DNA of 64,000 nucleotides from Ostrinia nubilalis (lineage: Eukaryota > Arthropoda > Insecta > Lepidoptera > Crambidae), in assembly GCF_963855985.1 (NCBI RefSeq), contig NC_087111.1, forward strand, positions 5,213,001-5,277,000, given 5' to 3'. Positions 21,983 to 32,799 of this stretch are shown here, in pieces (positions within the stretch are counted from its first letter, which is position 1; each line of letters begins with the position of its first letter). Below the pieces are notes generated by a model that saw only the letters and a list, made by a program, of their open reading frames with translations, was not told where the DNA came from and ran no database searches. Made by a program: the position numbers and the translations under genes.

Positions 21983-22197
21983 TTCTTCTTCCTCGTTCCC
22001 TCACTGATGAGGATCGCGACCACAGATAGTGTTCCTCCACAGACTGCGGTCATAAGCTGTGTGGACCGCACGATGCAAACTCCCGCCCACCGTCTTCCTC
22101 ACCGCGTCTGACCATCTCGTCGGTGACCTGCCGAACGTCTGCCTTCCATTTGTCCCAAGATAATTTGTTTCTCCAGACAATACCTTGGAGACCGTAT
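21983..22197 (-). mobile_element. LINE 3' fragment, third lineage, longer copy
   Basis: Almost identical to 19095-19244 over the shared 150 bp but extends about 60 bp further 5'. That extension reads WDKWKADVRQVTDEMVRR on the minus strand, a LINE ORF C-terminal block. The 3' GAAGAA-type run abuts 21983. No clear TSD. Confidence 0.72.
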
Positions 22198-22451
22198 AAA
22201 AAGCCTATGCTGCAAAATAACAGTAATAAATAAAGTATTACAACTACAAAAATGCCACTTAACTTGATATGCCATAGACAACAGTCAAAATGTCAAGTTC
22301 GACGCATGACGACACAAGATGGCTGACCTTCAGCCATAAAGTCAAGACACGTAAACCGTAACGTTCACTGAGTACGCCGTAAAACTTGCCCTGCGATGTT
22401 TTGGCACTATAGCACTATTTTTATGGTGCTCTGTACCTCTTATCTATAGAA
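22198..22451. other. Anonymous DNA
   Basis: Nothing recognised. Confidence 0.45.
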
Positions 22452-22634
22452 AACTAGCTTTCCGCCCGCGGCTTCGCCCGCGTGGAATTTTGTCTGTCAC
22501 AGAAAAACTTTATCGCGCGCGTCCCTGTTTCAAAAACCGGGATAAAAACTATCCTATGTTCTTTCCCGGGACTCAAACTATCTCTATGCCAAATTTCATC
22601 AAAATCGGTTGCGAGGTTTAAGCGGGAAAGCGTA

Positions 22635-22683
<49 letters not shown>

Positions 22684-22715
22684 GTTACTTTCGCATTTAT
22701 AATATTAGTTGGGAT
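22452..22715 (+). repeat. LINE/SINE tail repeat with (ACAG)n microsatellite
   Basis: Head AGCTTTCCGCCCGCGGCTTC, then GTCTGTCACAGAAAAAC, TATCCTATGTTCTTTCCC, AAATTTCATCAAAATCGGTT, about 12 ACAG units (22634-22682) and a TTTATAATATTAGT end. This is a very common lepidopteran 3'-tail repeat. A related minus-strand copy is 51768-51905, and the head recurs at 42538. Confidence 0.8.
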
Positions 22716-22819
22716 AACTTTCATAGATCACGTAAGGGCATCGCTGTATTAAAAAGTGGAATATATGAAAAAATATTATAATGTAGAGAGTAAAATAAAT
22801 GCAGTATTACTTCAAGATG

Positions 22820-22977
22820 GACCGCTAGGACCCCTAGGTGGACCGACGACATCATAAAGGTAGCAAGAAAGCGCTGGACGCAAGCCGCTACCAACCGGGT
22901 AACATGGAAAGCATTGGGGGAGGCCTATGTTCACCAGTGGACGTCCTATGGCTGAGATGATGATGATGATGATGATG
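22820..22977 (+). mobile_element. RTE-A 3' end with perfect 11-bp TSD
   Basis: ACTTCAAGATG at 22809-22819 and 22978-22988. The insertion encodes the WTDDIIKVA to WTSYG end. TGA at 22953-22955 is followed at once by the (GAT)n tail, giving a clear view of the ORF end of family A. Confidence 0.9.
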
Positions 22978-23038
22978 ACTTCAAGATGTGCTTGTGTATA
23001 CTTACTTATGTAAAGAATTGCATTGCAAAATAATACAT

Positions 23039-23120
23039 CATCATCATTTCAGCCACAGGACGTCCACTGCTGAACATAGGCCTCCCTCAATGATTTCTAC
23101 ATCGCCCAGTTGGTAGCGAA
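23039..23120 (-). mobile_element. RTE-A 3' end, very short
   Basis: Only about 80 bp: TCATCATCATTTCAGCCAC through GTTGGTAGCG. AATACAT on both sides (23032-23038 and 23121-23127) is a possible TSD. Confidence 0.8.
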
Positions 23121-23127
23121 AATACAT

Positions 23128-24618
23128 AAACTGCTGAAAAAGCGTTTTCTTGCCATTCACATGATTAAAATTATCACATTAAGGCTTGGTATTTCTGCTA
23201 AAGTAGGTATTTCGCGCTGTCAAAATCTGCGCGCGCAATACTTCGCCGAAGACAGCGCGCCAAAGAGCTCTCGCGGCTACACAGTATAGAAATACGCAGT
23301 TTAGAAATACGCAGTTGGTTAGGTTAGGTTGACTTCCTTCCGTTCAAGTATCACATTCACAGCACTTTCTAATACAAATCATATCCAAGTGATACAAATT
23401 AAAACAACTTTCAAAATTTTTGGGAATATATTTTAGAATCGAATAAATATAGAATATAACTGCCAAAGTAAACACGGTTCAAAGAGGCGTGGCGTCACCC
23501 GACCTTCCGGAAGTTCCGCGCCGGCTAATAGAATTTCAAGATTACGTCACCCGACCTATCGGTAGATCCTCGGGAGCTTGAGCGATTGGAAAAACATTTT
23601 ATGATCAGTTACTCGTAGTAGCGATTATTTAGAGCTTGGATAATAAATTATAGTTGTTGCAATTCACAAAGCTTTGCATGTGGTTAATTACATTAATCAG
23701 TACACGCATCAATTTTGTTCAGTCTTTTTGTTTATTAATAAATAAAAATATCATACTAAAATTGCATACATATTTGTTTGTATTGGTCTGGGTGTTTTCT
23801 TTCCATAATTTATGTATAACGTATGTACGGTGTCACGGTTAGAGGCTTTAGAGCCAGGTGGCATAATAGAATTTAGATTAGAAGTTAGAGAAATAAAAGA
23901 TAGATTTAAGTTAACAAGTTATTTATTACAATTTAGAGAAGTGAAAACTCTTAGGGAGTGGGTTGTCGAGCAAACTATCGTATCGCACGAGATTCGTCAC
24001 CGGTGGTAGTATATTCAAACCACTGTCCTCGCTAGTATTGATGGTGATGTGGTTTGGTTCCTCGAGTTGGTAGGCCCGCAGAGTCGTCGACGCGCCAGAC
24101 GGCTAGGGCCGTACGCACTGTGGTGTAGGGCCACTTAGAATGTGCGCACGGGCCATCCGACACGGCAGGCAGCTCTGCCGGGTTGAAGACCCAGGTGGTA
24201 GTTTCGGCAGTGGTGGCCATGCATGGTGTAGTAGGTAGGCGTAGAAGATGAAGATGAAGATGAAGGTGAGGGTGAACGTGAACCCTGCAAATCAAAGCGG
24301 ACACTAAAGCAGTTGCTAGCTTTTGTCCGTTTGACTGCGACATCAAAATACTAGCGAAGCAGATGGAATGATTTTTGGTAATAAATGGTGATGTAATGAT
24401 GTGGCAGTCAAACAGAATTACACTAGGTGCAGTGAAAGTGATTGCAGTGAAGTTGGCAAAATATTAAATTACGTAGGTAGAAAATAATTTAGCATATCAT
24501 CTATGTAGGCAATTAATTTGTAAAACAATATAGGTAGGCAATAATTTAGAATAATTAGGACAAGTAGAATAAGATTAGATTACTTCAATTTAGTAAATTA
24601 AATAGATTTTAGAAAGTG
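23128..24618. other. Unclassified DNA with a weak inverted repeat
   Basis: A possible inverted repeat, CGCTAGTATTGATG at 24028 against CATCAAAATACTAGCG at 24340, brackets a GC-richer block with a 104-codon minus frame rich in His-Leu repeats, which is low-complexity and probably not a protein. A 65-codon plus frame at 23812 is not recognised. Twin motifs TCACCCGACCT at 23495 and 23546 are unexplained. Confidence 0.4.
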
Positions 24619-25299
24619 TCGTTACAGTACGACCAAGGTCATGTAAGGTCATGACGTGTCGATGTCATTTCATAAAATATTTAGTTTATTTATTTAATCA
24701 TGTAGTAAGTTGTAGAATTATAATATTAAGAAGTTATAGAAATAGGGAATTTGTATGAAATGACACCGAGCACATGGATAGCACATTTCGAGAACAAAAT
24801 GGCGGCTAGGCACTTACATTTAGGACAAGTATAAAATCTAGGCATTAAAAATACTTTTGCAACACTCACCCGGTAGCGGGGTTCACCAATACGCGATTAC
24901 ATATTTAGTTTTTATAAAGTTACGTACATCGCGGGTCCGGCGGTGACGGACAGCGATACGTCCGTGCTCGCTAACGCTCTGGCTCGGACTAGGAGACGCG
25001 GCGGGAGCATCGCGGCCGTAGGCGCGTCGCTTGCGCATGCATAAAAAACAGTCCGCCCGCTCGACAGAGAACAAAAGAAATCTCGAACGACTTGTTTCGC
25101 GCGGGTTTGCTTGTAGATTTATTATTTTATTTATTTTATTAGTGTAGAACAATATGAATTATTTAATTAAGTTATTTAGTTAGGTAGTTTACGTAGATTT
25201 AGATATTTATTATTTAAGTATATTTAATTAGGTAAATAGTAGTAATTAAATTAGAATTTAGATCTAAGATAAAGGTCAGCGGTAACGCTAACCGTTACA
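24619..25299 (+). mobile_element. Possible solo LTR or CpG-rich promoter
   Basis: The block starts TGTCGTTACAG and ends AACCGTTACA, giving the TG...CA ends of an LTR. Inside is a CpG-rich patch (24925-25095) with an ATAAAAAAC TATA-like box at 25040, as in a retroviral U3/R region. No target duplication and no partner LTR were found, and no gag or pol sequence is recognised nearby. A host promoter is an alternative. Confidence 0.3.
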
Positions 25300-25569
25300 A
25301 CGGGGCTCTGTATCGAAAATCACTATGAGCAATAAGCATCACACACGGTTACCTGGAGTGCATTACCGCAGCAAAAAGCTTGCCATCTTAAATGAACGGT
25401 ATAATATCGAGGTTTCGTCAGTACAGTTGCGAACAAAGGTGTTTGTGTAGTGTAGTTGAGTTGAAAGGTCCGATTATTGAAATAATAAAACGAACATTTT
25501 ATTTTTTAAATACATTTTAAAAATAATTTACATTACAGATAACAATGAGAGGATGACATTGCAAGGTGG
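25300..25569. other. Anonymous DNA
   Basis: GTCAGTACAGTTGCG at 25419 resembles an arthropod initiator but has no support. Nothing else. Confidence 0.4.
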
Positions 25570-26432
25570 TGCCAGTCCAGTCTTAAATCCGTTGATATAT
25601 GCTGCATCTGCCATGTTTTTGGCTAAAAGATTCTTCTATCTTGCAGTTTAGACTTTTATTACAGACCTCAGACAGTATTTTTGGAAAACTTTTACGCATG
25701 GTGGAGAAAGGGACGCTCTAGAGACTCAAGTCTAGAAGGAGTCACATGAACTCCAAGTTTTAAATCCGTTGACATCTGCTGCATCTGCCATCTTTTTGGC
25801 TAGAAGATTCTTCTATCTTGCAGCTTAGACCTTTAGCTACAGACCTTAGACAGTATTTTTGAAACATTCTTACGCATGGTGGAGGAAGGGACGCTCTAGA
25901 GCAGTGGTTCTTAACCGGTGGTCCGCGGACCACTGGTGGTCCCTGGAGGCATTCCAAGTGGTCCACGATGTGCACTTGCACACCTTGGTCAAAACCACTT
26001 TTAACTGATTTTTGCAGTCAAACTGGTTTTGACCGATTATGAGGTGGTCCCTGACAAGACAGAAATTTGGTAAAATGGTCCCTCATGACTTGAAGGTTAA
26101 GAACCGCTGCTCTAGAAACTCAAAACGACAAGGATACACATGAACTCCAGTTTTAAATCCGTTGATATCTGCTGCATCTGCCATGTTTTTGGCTATAAGA
26201 TTCTTCTATCTTGCAGCTTAGCCCTTTAGCTACAGACGTTAAGACAGTATTTTTGTGAAAATTCTTACGCATGGTGGAGGAAGGGACGCTCTGGAGACTC
26301 AAGTCTACAAGAAGTCATATGAACTCCAGTTTTAAATCCGTTGACATCTGCTGCATCTGCCATCTTTTTGGCTAGAAGATTCTTCTATCTTACAGCTTAG
26401 ACCTTTAGCTACAGACCTTAGACAGTATTTTT
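25570..26432. repeat. 176-bp tandem satellite, about 3.5 to 4 units
   Basis: The landmark TTAAATCCGTTGA recurs near 25584, 25760, 26152 and 26328. The steps are 176, 392 and 176 bp; the middle step is two segments of one unit separated by a 208-bp hAT insertion plus its 8-bp duplication. Each unit contains TGCTGCATCTGCCAT, TTCTTCTATCTTGCAG and TACGCATGGTGGAG. The last unit is cut short at about 26432. Units look roughly 90 percent alike by eye. Confidence 0.9.
25902..26109. mobile_element. 208-bp hAT MITE inside the satellite
   Basis: Ends CAGTGGTTCTTAACC and the complementary GGTTAAGAACCGCTG are classic hAT termini. The 8-bp duplications are CTCTAGAG (25894-25901) and CTCTAGAA (26110-26117). 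Intact neighbouring satellite units read CTCTAGAG, which gives the empty site directly. An inner palindrome GTGGTCCGCGGACCAC sits near the left end. Confidence 0.92.
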
Positions 26433-27896
26433 TGTTATTTATTTGTGTCAGTGTGCTCTTCTAAAGAGTGTAAGACGATTGTATGTAGGTACTATGAAAA
26501 TGTTATTTTAACTCATTGGTTTTGTCTCATATTTGAGGAATGTACTGTGTATCATGAGTAGAGTCTTCGTTTAAAAGGATGCGAAGGATTTAAATTTCAA
26601 TAGGTAGACAAAATTGATAATTTTTAATTATCACAAATTTAAGCTTTCTCCAGTAACACTGATATTATTATGCTGTGACTCATCAAAGTCATCATTGTCA
26701 AAAATATTGACAAATCGCGAACTGTCACGGCCAAAAAACTGACACGCGTTCGTCCTCCGTAAGCGCCACCGCGCGACTGCGCGCGACTGATTGAGATTGT
26801 CCAAGCCGTCATGGACGATTTTTTCCACATTTTTTAACATAGTAACAAAATAAGACGCAATATAAAAATTTCATCCGTTAAAAGCCCTCAAGTTATTTCT
26901 GAACTTTAGTTTAGTAAAAGATTTAGAATCTCAAATCGCTTATTTTAAAAATAAAACCATAAATAGAAAACGAATAGAGGTAACTTTGGGAATATATTCT
27001 ATCGAGTCAACTTCATCAAATCGTGTTTCCATCCGTTAATAGCCCTAGAAAATATCCTCAACTATGCCCAATAAAAATCTTAGCCTTTAATTTTACTGTT
27101 TAGTACCTCAAAAATGAAAAATGAAAACCTCATTTTCGCCATTTTCTCTGCTACCCGGCCTTAATATTTACCCGACTGCGACAGAGGGGGTTGTTTTTGG
27201 ATTCGTTCATTTGTTTGTCCATTGCTGGTCAAAGTCCTCCCAAGCCCGCATCCAGGTGCTTCCTTCATCAGTTCAATTTTGTATTATCAATAGACATTAG
27301 GTAATTTGAAATTACCACAAATAAAATCAAAAGATTTGATTACCTTAACAAAGAATAATCGCTTCAGTCAAATTAATTTGTGAAACTTTAAAAATATACT
27401 GTTTTCCTTGAAAAGAAACCTGGAAAAATCGTTTTAATATATCTTTCACTAAATTAACTCGACACACAAAACCACCGGGACCTGCAAAGTCTTTTAAATC
27501 ATTATTAATTTTCTTTCCCCAAGAAGGGACCAAGTTTAATAATATTTTAGGAACATTAATTGACAGTGACATACTACGTTTTCATCAATAGGAATAAATC
27601 ATTTCTTATTAAGATTGAGTTTTATACTCAAGGGTGAGCCCTCAAAGGCCTGCTTTGAAAATGAAGAGCTGAAGGAGTAATTGGGATATTGAAATATTTG
27701 ATGAATACTAAAGTGTGTTACGTATAAGTCAACATGTACTTATTTATTTATAACAGCATCAAATATTTCGAGACGGCACAAAGTGGCCAAAAAGTTGACA
27801 ACACAGCCTTATTCCAAATTATTTGACGCTGACTGTACCTACATAATATTATGACACATAATGAATAGTGCAATAGTGACGGATAATTTTAGTAAA
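26433..27896. other. Anonymous DNA with one RTE-B scrap
   Basis: 27205-27265 is a worn RTE-B 3' end on the minus strand (TTCGTTCATTTGTTTGTCC, CCCGCATCCAGGTGC). CATCCGTTAA followed by AGCCCT occurs at 26874 and 27031 within similar context, a possible small duplication. Minus frames at 26631-26840 are not recognised. Confidence 0.45.
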
Positions 27897-27990
27897 GTTT
27901 TTTGCTCAGCTTCTTCTCAGCATCGGTCTATCTATATTGTTGCCACAAAGAATAGTAGGGTTACACTTGATAAGATATGCTGGGATTGGT
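27897..27990 (+). mobile_element. Worn family C LINE 3' piece
   Basis: GCTTCTTCTCAGCATCGG and the following blocks resemble the family C tail at 37735 with many changes. Confidence 0.4.
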
Positions 27991-28334
27991 AAATCAATAA
28001 GAGTATTAATTATCCTCAGTGTTAGTAAGTAGTACTACTACTACTAAGTAGGGAGTGCAACTCAGCCCATGTTTCAATTAGTTTCAAATTAAATTTTTGT
28101 CTCATGCCCGTTTTCACCATCAATCCCTAATTTTTAAGTGACCCGTAAAAAAACAAAATGCCTGTTATGTGTTACCATCAGAAAAGTTTGATAGTTTGCA
28201 CATAATGAGTTCACATCTGGATCATTGGTATAGGAAACCTGCCTAAATCTACACAGGCAAACGTGATATAATATAAGTTGAGCTTATTAATTATATTGTT
28301 GACACCAAAGCGCGGCCTTAGAAAACACCCTAGT

Positions 28335-28860
28335 ATCTTACTGATATTACCGAAAGTTTGTGTGGATGTATGTTTGTAACTCTTTCACGCAAAAACTATT
28401 GAATGGATTTTGATTAAACTTTACAGATTATGACGCAGAACAACATATTACTATAGGATGATCTGTGACAAACTGATCTCTGATTACGATCGAATCAGAA
28501 ATGAGGTGATCCGTAAACGAACTAAAGTCGCTGACATAGCCCAACAGATTAGGTAGCAAGCTAATGTGGCAATGGGCAGGGCACATAGTACGCAGAACTG
28601 ACGTCCGATGGAGCAGCAAGGTTCTGGAGTGGAGGCCACGTACCATAAAGCGCAGCGTAGGACGTCCACCCACAAGGTGGTGGACCGAAGACCTCATAAA
28701 AGTAGCGGGAAGGCGCTGGATGCAGGCTGCCATCAACCGGCCATTGTGGAAATCATTGGGGGAGGCCTATGTTCAGTCAGCTGTGGACGTCCTATGGCTG
28801 AAATGATGATGTGACAAACTGAATTTCACGCGGGCGAAGCCGAGGGCAAAAACTATTCTG
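28335..28860 (+). repeat. Retroposon tail repeat, family E, interrupted by RTE-A
   Basis: Left part 28335-28476 (CTTTCACGCAAAAACTATTG, GATCTGTGACAAACTGA) and right part 28823-28860 (ATTTCACGCGGGCGAAGCC) form one repeat. An uninterrupted relative lies at 36815-36996. The interruption is the RTE-A copy at 28477-28809, so family E is the older layer here. Confidence 0.75.
28477..28809 (+). mobile_element. RTE-A 3' fragment with 13-bp TSD
   Basis: TGTGACAAACTGA at 28464-28476 and 28810-28822. The element reads from RDRIRNEVIRKRTKVADIA through the WAGHIVRRTD block (a W reads as M here), the GRPPTRW block with a 3-bp duplication, and the VAGRRWMQAAINR end. A 4-bp insertion (CAGT CAGC) disrupts the YVQQW codons. 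TGA is followed by a short ATG tail. It is about 110 codons long, the second longest RTE-A piece here. Confidence 0.92.
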
Positions 28861-29559
28861 CTATAATCCGAGATGGCGGTTGAGGCCGGCTTGATACACA
28901 AAATGTTTGCAGAGCCAGGGTGGGTAGACAATTAATTTAGTAAACAATAGAGGCTATAGGCAGATGGAAGAGCGTTGCCACAGCTTAAGTATTGCCAGTG
29001 GGCTTACTACACAAAACTTTTTTTATACCCTAAATGAAACTACATAGCCAGCACTAAACACAGAAAGCGAGATTCTTATATCATGGATTGTTATGGCAAA
29101 AAAAGGAAAATCATTTTTTTCAATTATTCAATTAAATATTTAAAATTCATTTTAAAAATACTGAAATTCTTTTTTACAGTGAAATGTGTCTTATGGGTTT
29201 TCACTTTCAGGGATTAAATTAAGAGCTCATTTAGAGCAGTTGTGTCTTGGAATTATTGGTTTTTGGTGTCAAATGCCCAATTAAGTTTTTGGCTTTTATT
29301 GGCTGTGTCCTAGTTACACAGGAGTTGCAGTAGTGGGTAAGAGGGGTAGGAATAACTCCGCTGTAGTACTTATAGACCTATTAATGCTTAAAGTTCCAGA
29401 CTTATTAACTTGTAAAGGAATCAACACCATTTATTATGTCATCGCCTTTTGCACGCTGTCAAACGCGAGGCCAGGAGTTTTCGTTATGGTGCGGGTAAGT
29501 GTGCGGTGCAGTATGGAGTTTCATACAAATAATACTTACCGCCTCGAGTTGATACGGTT
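28861..29559. other. Anonymous DNA
   Basis: Nothing recognised; a 92-codon frame from 29333 runs into the family C tail and is not a gene. Confidence 0.5.
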
Positions 29560-29700
29560 ACGATCCCTTTCCGGGTTGATAAATTGGGCACTGGCCCATT
29601 TATTGTTCTGAAGCAGTGGTAGAGTTAACACTGGGATGTGTAAAAGTGCTTTTTAAAAGCCTACTTGCATAAATAAATGAGTTTTATGAGTTTTTTTTTA
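29560..29700 (+). mobile_element. LINE 3'-UTR fragment, family C
   Basis: CACTGGCCCATTTATTG, GAAGCAGTGG, GTGTAAAAGTGCTTTTTAAA and a T-rich tail match 37735-37868. Confidence 0.7.
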
Positions 29701-30145
29701 ATGTGCTACGTTCTTATGGTTGCAGAATATATGGATCTTCTAAATCTTCCTGCATTATGTCTAATTGTTATCACTACTGGTTCGGCTGGTGCTGATAGGA
29801 TGTAGCTGGTAATTACAATAATGTGAGGGGATGAAAATTTGGCAAATAAAGTAATTTGCCTATCCAATAACATGGGAACGCTGGGATAACATTTTAAGGC
29901 AGTAAATATTTGGGTACCTGTTGAATTTGAATGATAAAGGACTCTGACTGATTTAAACATAAAAGGAGAAACTTTTACAGGAGAATAGGTTTCATGATTT
30001 CAGTAGCCGAAACGCAAAGCCATGAGTACATAATGTAACTCAGTCTTAAATGTTAAGACTCGTGTCTTTCTATTTTAGCTGAAATGGAACGCGAAAGCCT
30101 AAAATCTTGTATTTGGTTTAGATGAAGAGGTTAATAGAGATCTTT
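29701..30145. other. Anonymous DNA
   Basis: Nothing recognised. Confidence 0.45.
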
Positions 30146-30261
30146 AGGCTGGTTTTTCAATTACCAAATAAGTTTATATTGACACTTTTTGTATGCGAAA
30201 TAATATATGTGACAATTTTATTCTCCAGTTAAAAGTTATCCGGTCGTTGGAAAATCGGCCC
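30146..30261. repeat. MITE family M5, copy 1
   Basis: Palindromic ends GGCTGGTTTTTCAATTAC and the complement of GGGCCGATTTTCCAAC, with an inner CCAGTTAAAAGTTATCCGG block. The same family, in the opposite sense and interrupted by M3, is at 56406-56730. Confidence 0.65.
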
Positions 30262-30496
30262 ATAACTTACTGGAATATTGTGAAAATGGAAAATTAATCA
30301 GAGCCCCGTATAATCATTCAAATATTTCGGATACCTACAGCAGATTGACGGGCGAAAGGAGAAAATGTACGAAATACGTTGGCTTTTCATTTTAGTGACA
30401 GTGATAATACAACGTTCGAGTTTACTAGAATTGTGATATTGTTGTTGTATTTATCGTAATAATATTTAAAAGGATATTAAAAGTGACTGTCGGTTC

Positions 30497-30823
30497 GTGA
30501 CCTTCACCAGATCGTCGGTCCACCTAGTGGGGGGCCTGCTCATGCTAGGTTTTCCGGCCGTCACCACTCGAAAACTTTTCTGCCCCAACGGCCATCATCT
30601 CTAAGATCTATGTGCCCCTCCCACTGACATTTGATTAACAACTCTGCGGGCTATATCTGTCATTTTGCTTTTCCTGCGGATCCCACATTTCTGATTCGAT
30701 CACGCAGGAAAACTCTGAGCGGGAAGAACCTGGATGCGGGCAGCGCAGGCAGGTCGTTATTGAAATCCTTGGGAGGCCTTTGTCCAGCAGTGGACATCAT
30801 TTGGCTGAAATGAACGAACGAAT
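30497..30823 (+). mobile_element. Inverted (twin-primed) RTE-B insertion, no TSD found
   Basis: Left part (30497-30704) is family B in reverse, from the VKVTG codons at its left edge back to RDRIRNVG near 30700. Right part (about 30715-30822) is forward: GCGGGAAGAACCTGGATGC to TGA and a GAACGAACGAA tail. The two parts are contiguous in element coordinates at the GGTGAAGGTCAC / GCGGGAAG breakpoint. About ten bases at the joint (CAGGAAAACT) are not explained. No convincing target duplication was seen. Confidence 0.82.
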
Positions 30824-31037
30824 AGTATCAGTTATAAGCCCTAAAAAATTCTAATTGTTCTATGATAGCACAAAATCTCACATTAAAATTATTGGCATAA
30901 GAGGTTCTCACTTGAATTTAATTAATGAAGTAATTGACTTAGTGCTATAATAGCACGGGGAATAAATTAGAAACCCTCAAATGATTAATTTTGTTGCTGA
31001 CTGTACTAATTTAATTGTTCTCTTGATGGATTACAAG

Positions 31038-31622
31038 TAGGGATGGGCTGAATGTCAGCAGAAAATTAGGTACAAAACCGCAACGAATTCGAAGTACGGC
31101 CGAACTTCATTTGTTATTCTCGTGCTCACATTAGAGTGACAAGCGATAAGAAGGCGCGCGCCGCGTGTTTTATTTTTAAAAACACTTTATTTTTTTTTTA
31201 ACACAAGCAAAAATCAAAGCTTTGATTTTCTCCTGAAAATGTTTATCCTTTAGGGCTTCTCTTTCTATTTTACAGGGTCTCAAATCTTAATTTTTAATTT
31301 AATTTCAATTGTTTCAGCAATTTTAGTGCGAAAAGGCCTGACTGCTAAACAGCCGTGCCCTAAAGTTAGATACTTACTCTTGCATTTATAATATTAATTA
31401 GTAAGTAAGTAGATAAATTAATACGACTCGAAGCTATAAACAATAGTTACTTGCAAACTTCTGCAAAATTTCTTCATAATATTATACAATGTAGATTTCC
31501 ATTGTTCATGTACCGGGTTTCAGGGAACGGACCAAACCCGGGACAGTTGCGAAATTCGATGGAAAGTGCTCGGTATAATGCGGAAATTCGGCCAAACTGA
31601 GACGAAGTTTGGCGCATCCCTA
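31038..31622. mobile_element. Non-autonomous hAT-like element, 585 bp
   Basis: Inverted ends TAGGGATGGGC and the complement of TAGGGATGCGC, with flanking 8-mers ATTACAAG (31030-31037) and ATTACAAC (31623-31630), 7 of 8 identical. No transposase. The interior includes an AT-rich block and several AAATTCG-type motifs near both ends. Confidence 0.65.
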
Positions 31623-31830
31623 ATTACAACTCATTTTCATTGTTTTAAACTATTTTCCAAACGTCAGACCGGTTTTGGAGAACTTGCTCTGAAATTGATT
31701 GATGCTGTTAATGAGTCCGTCTTGACCTCGTTTTGGAAGACTTGCAACGTAATATTTGATTAATAATTAACATCTTTTTATTTTTTTTACTTCAATTTAT
31801 AAAAGTTCGGGGCTAAAAACATAGTCAACA

Positions 31831-31986
31831 ACTAAAAAGATTAATCGAAAACAAAGTAACATTGATGAAGTTAGTGAAAATGTAAAATTAATATTCGAAG
31901 AAGATTATCCATCAGCATTGTATGCGGCATTTAATTCTAAACTTTTACGAAAACAAAACCAAAATCTTATCAAAAATAATGTTTGA
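31831..31986 (+). pseudogene. Possible coding fossil, 50 codons, unidentified
   Basis: From the TCA after a stop at 31828-31830 the frame reads 51 codons, including INRKQSNIDEVSENVKLIF and EEDYPSALYAAFNSKL, and stops at TGA (31984-31986). The residue mix (charged helices, well-spread residues, no AT-driven Lys/Asn/Ile runs beyond the end) looks more protein-like than other short frames here. It has no start codon and I cannot name a family; it might be a DNA-transposon exon. Confidence 0.25.
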
Positions 31987-32799
31987 TGTTCTAAAGGATC
32001 TCACTGATGCCTTCAATAGCATTAACTACTCGACTCGACTCGACTGATACCGCACGCGCGATGTAGTTAATCCCAGACCGTCTTAGGGCGGCTTGATAAC
32101 ATTAAAACCACAACTTTATCAAAAACTACCGTCCGCTCGCGACTTCGTACGCGTGGATCCCGTTATACCCCCTTAGGGGTTGAATTTTTCAAAATCCTGT
32201 CTTAGTGAGCACCTAGATACGTTGTAAAAGGAACCCCCAAGCAATTTCTGAAATTGTATTGTAGTTTCTGAAATTTCCTGATGAGTCTTTCGCTTTTATA
32301 GCCTCCAAATCAGCATTACCTACTACAAAAGTTGGTCTGGACTGAAGACTGATACCGCAAGATATTAGCAGAACTAATCTCAGTCGAAGTCCTTAGGCCG
32401 GCTTGATAACATCTGGCAGTAAGTTTGGTCACTATCTACCACCCACACTTTGAGCCTGCGTGATGAAGTAGGTATATATGTATAGGTTAAAGTATCTCTA
32501 AATTAAGGTTTGCCGTACTTTTGCCCAAATAAGTAGTAAGGGATAAGGCTTATTTTCACTGCCAGTAAAACTTTTCAGTTAACAGTTGCGAAAATATCGT
32601 AACGAGGGTGGGTATTTTTCTATGAATAAAGTTGAATATAATATTAAAATAAAATAAAAAGTTTGTGCTTTATGTACCTACTAATTGATTAGGGTAGGTA
32701 GGTACTGATTCTGAGTCGCTTATTTTAGGTACACTAACAATTTTCATTAATGTTTTAAAACAAATAAGTTACTAATCAACTAACGCTCTACTAAATTAT
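31987..32799. other. Mostly anonymous; retroposon head at 32138
   Basis: 32138-32320 carries CCGTCCGCTCGCGACTTCG, GTGGATCCCGTTATACCCC and GTCTTAGTGAGCACC, a copy of repeat D also found at 46262-46455 (minus) and 49566-49760 (plus). Nothing else recognised. Confidence 0.5.

Noticed and set aside
22634..22682. ACAG microsatellite as a regulatory element
   Set aside because: Constant part of a known retroposon tail family; no evidence of function.
22482..22781. 99-codon frame with TDRQTDRQ
   Set aside because: Translation of the (ACAG)n microsatellite inside a retroposon tail.
24032..24346. 104-codon minus frame with His-Leu runs
   Set aside because: The HLHLHL part comes from a GATGAA-type microsatellite on the plus strand; no domain seen. 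Possible but unsupported.
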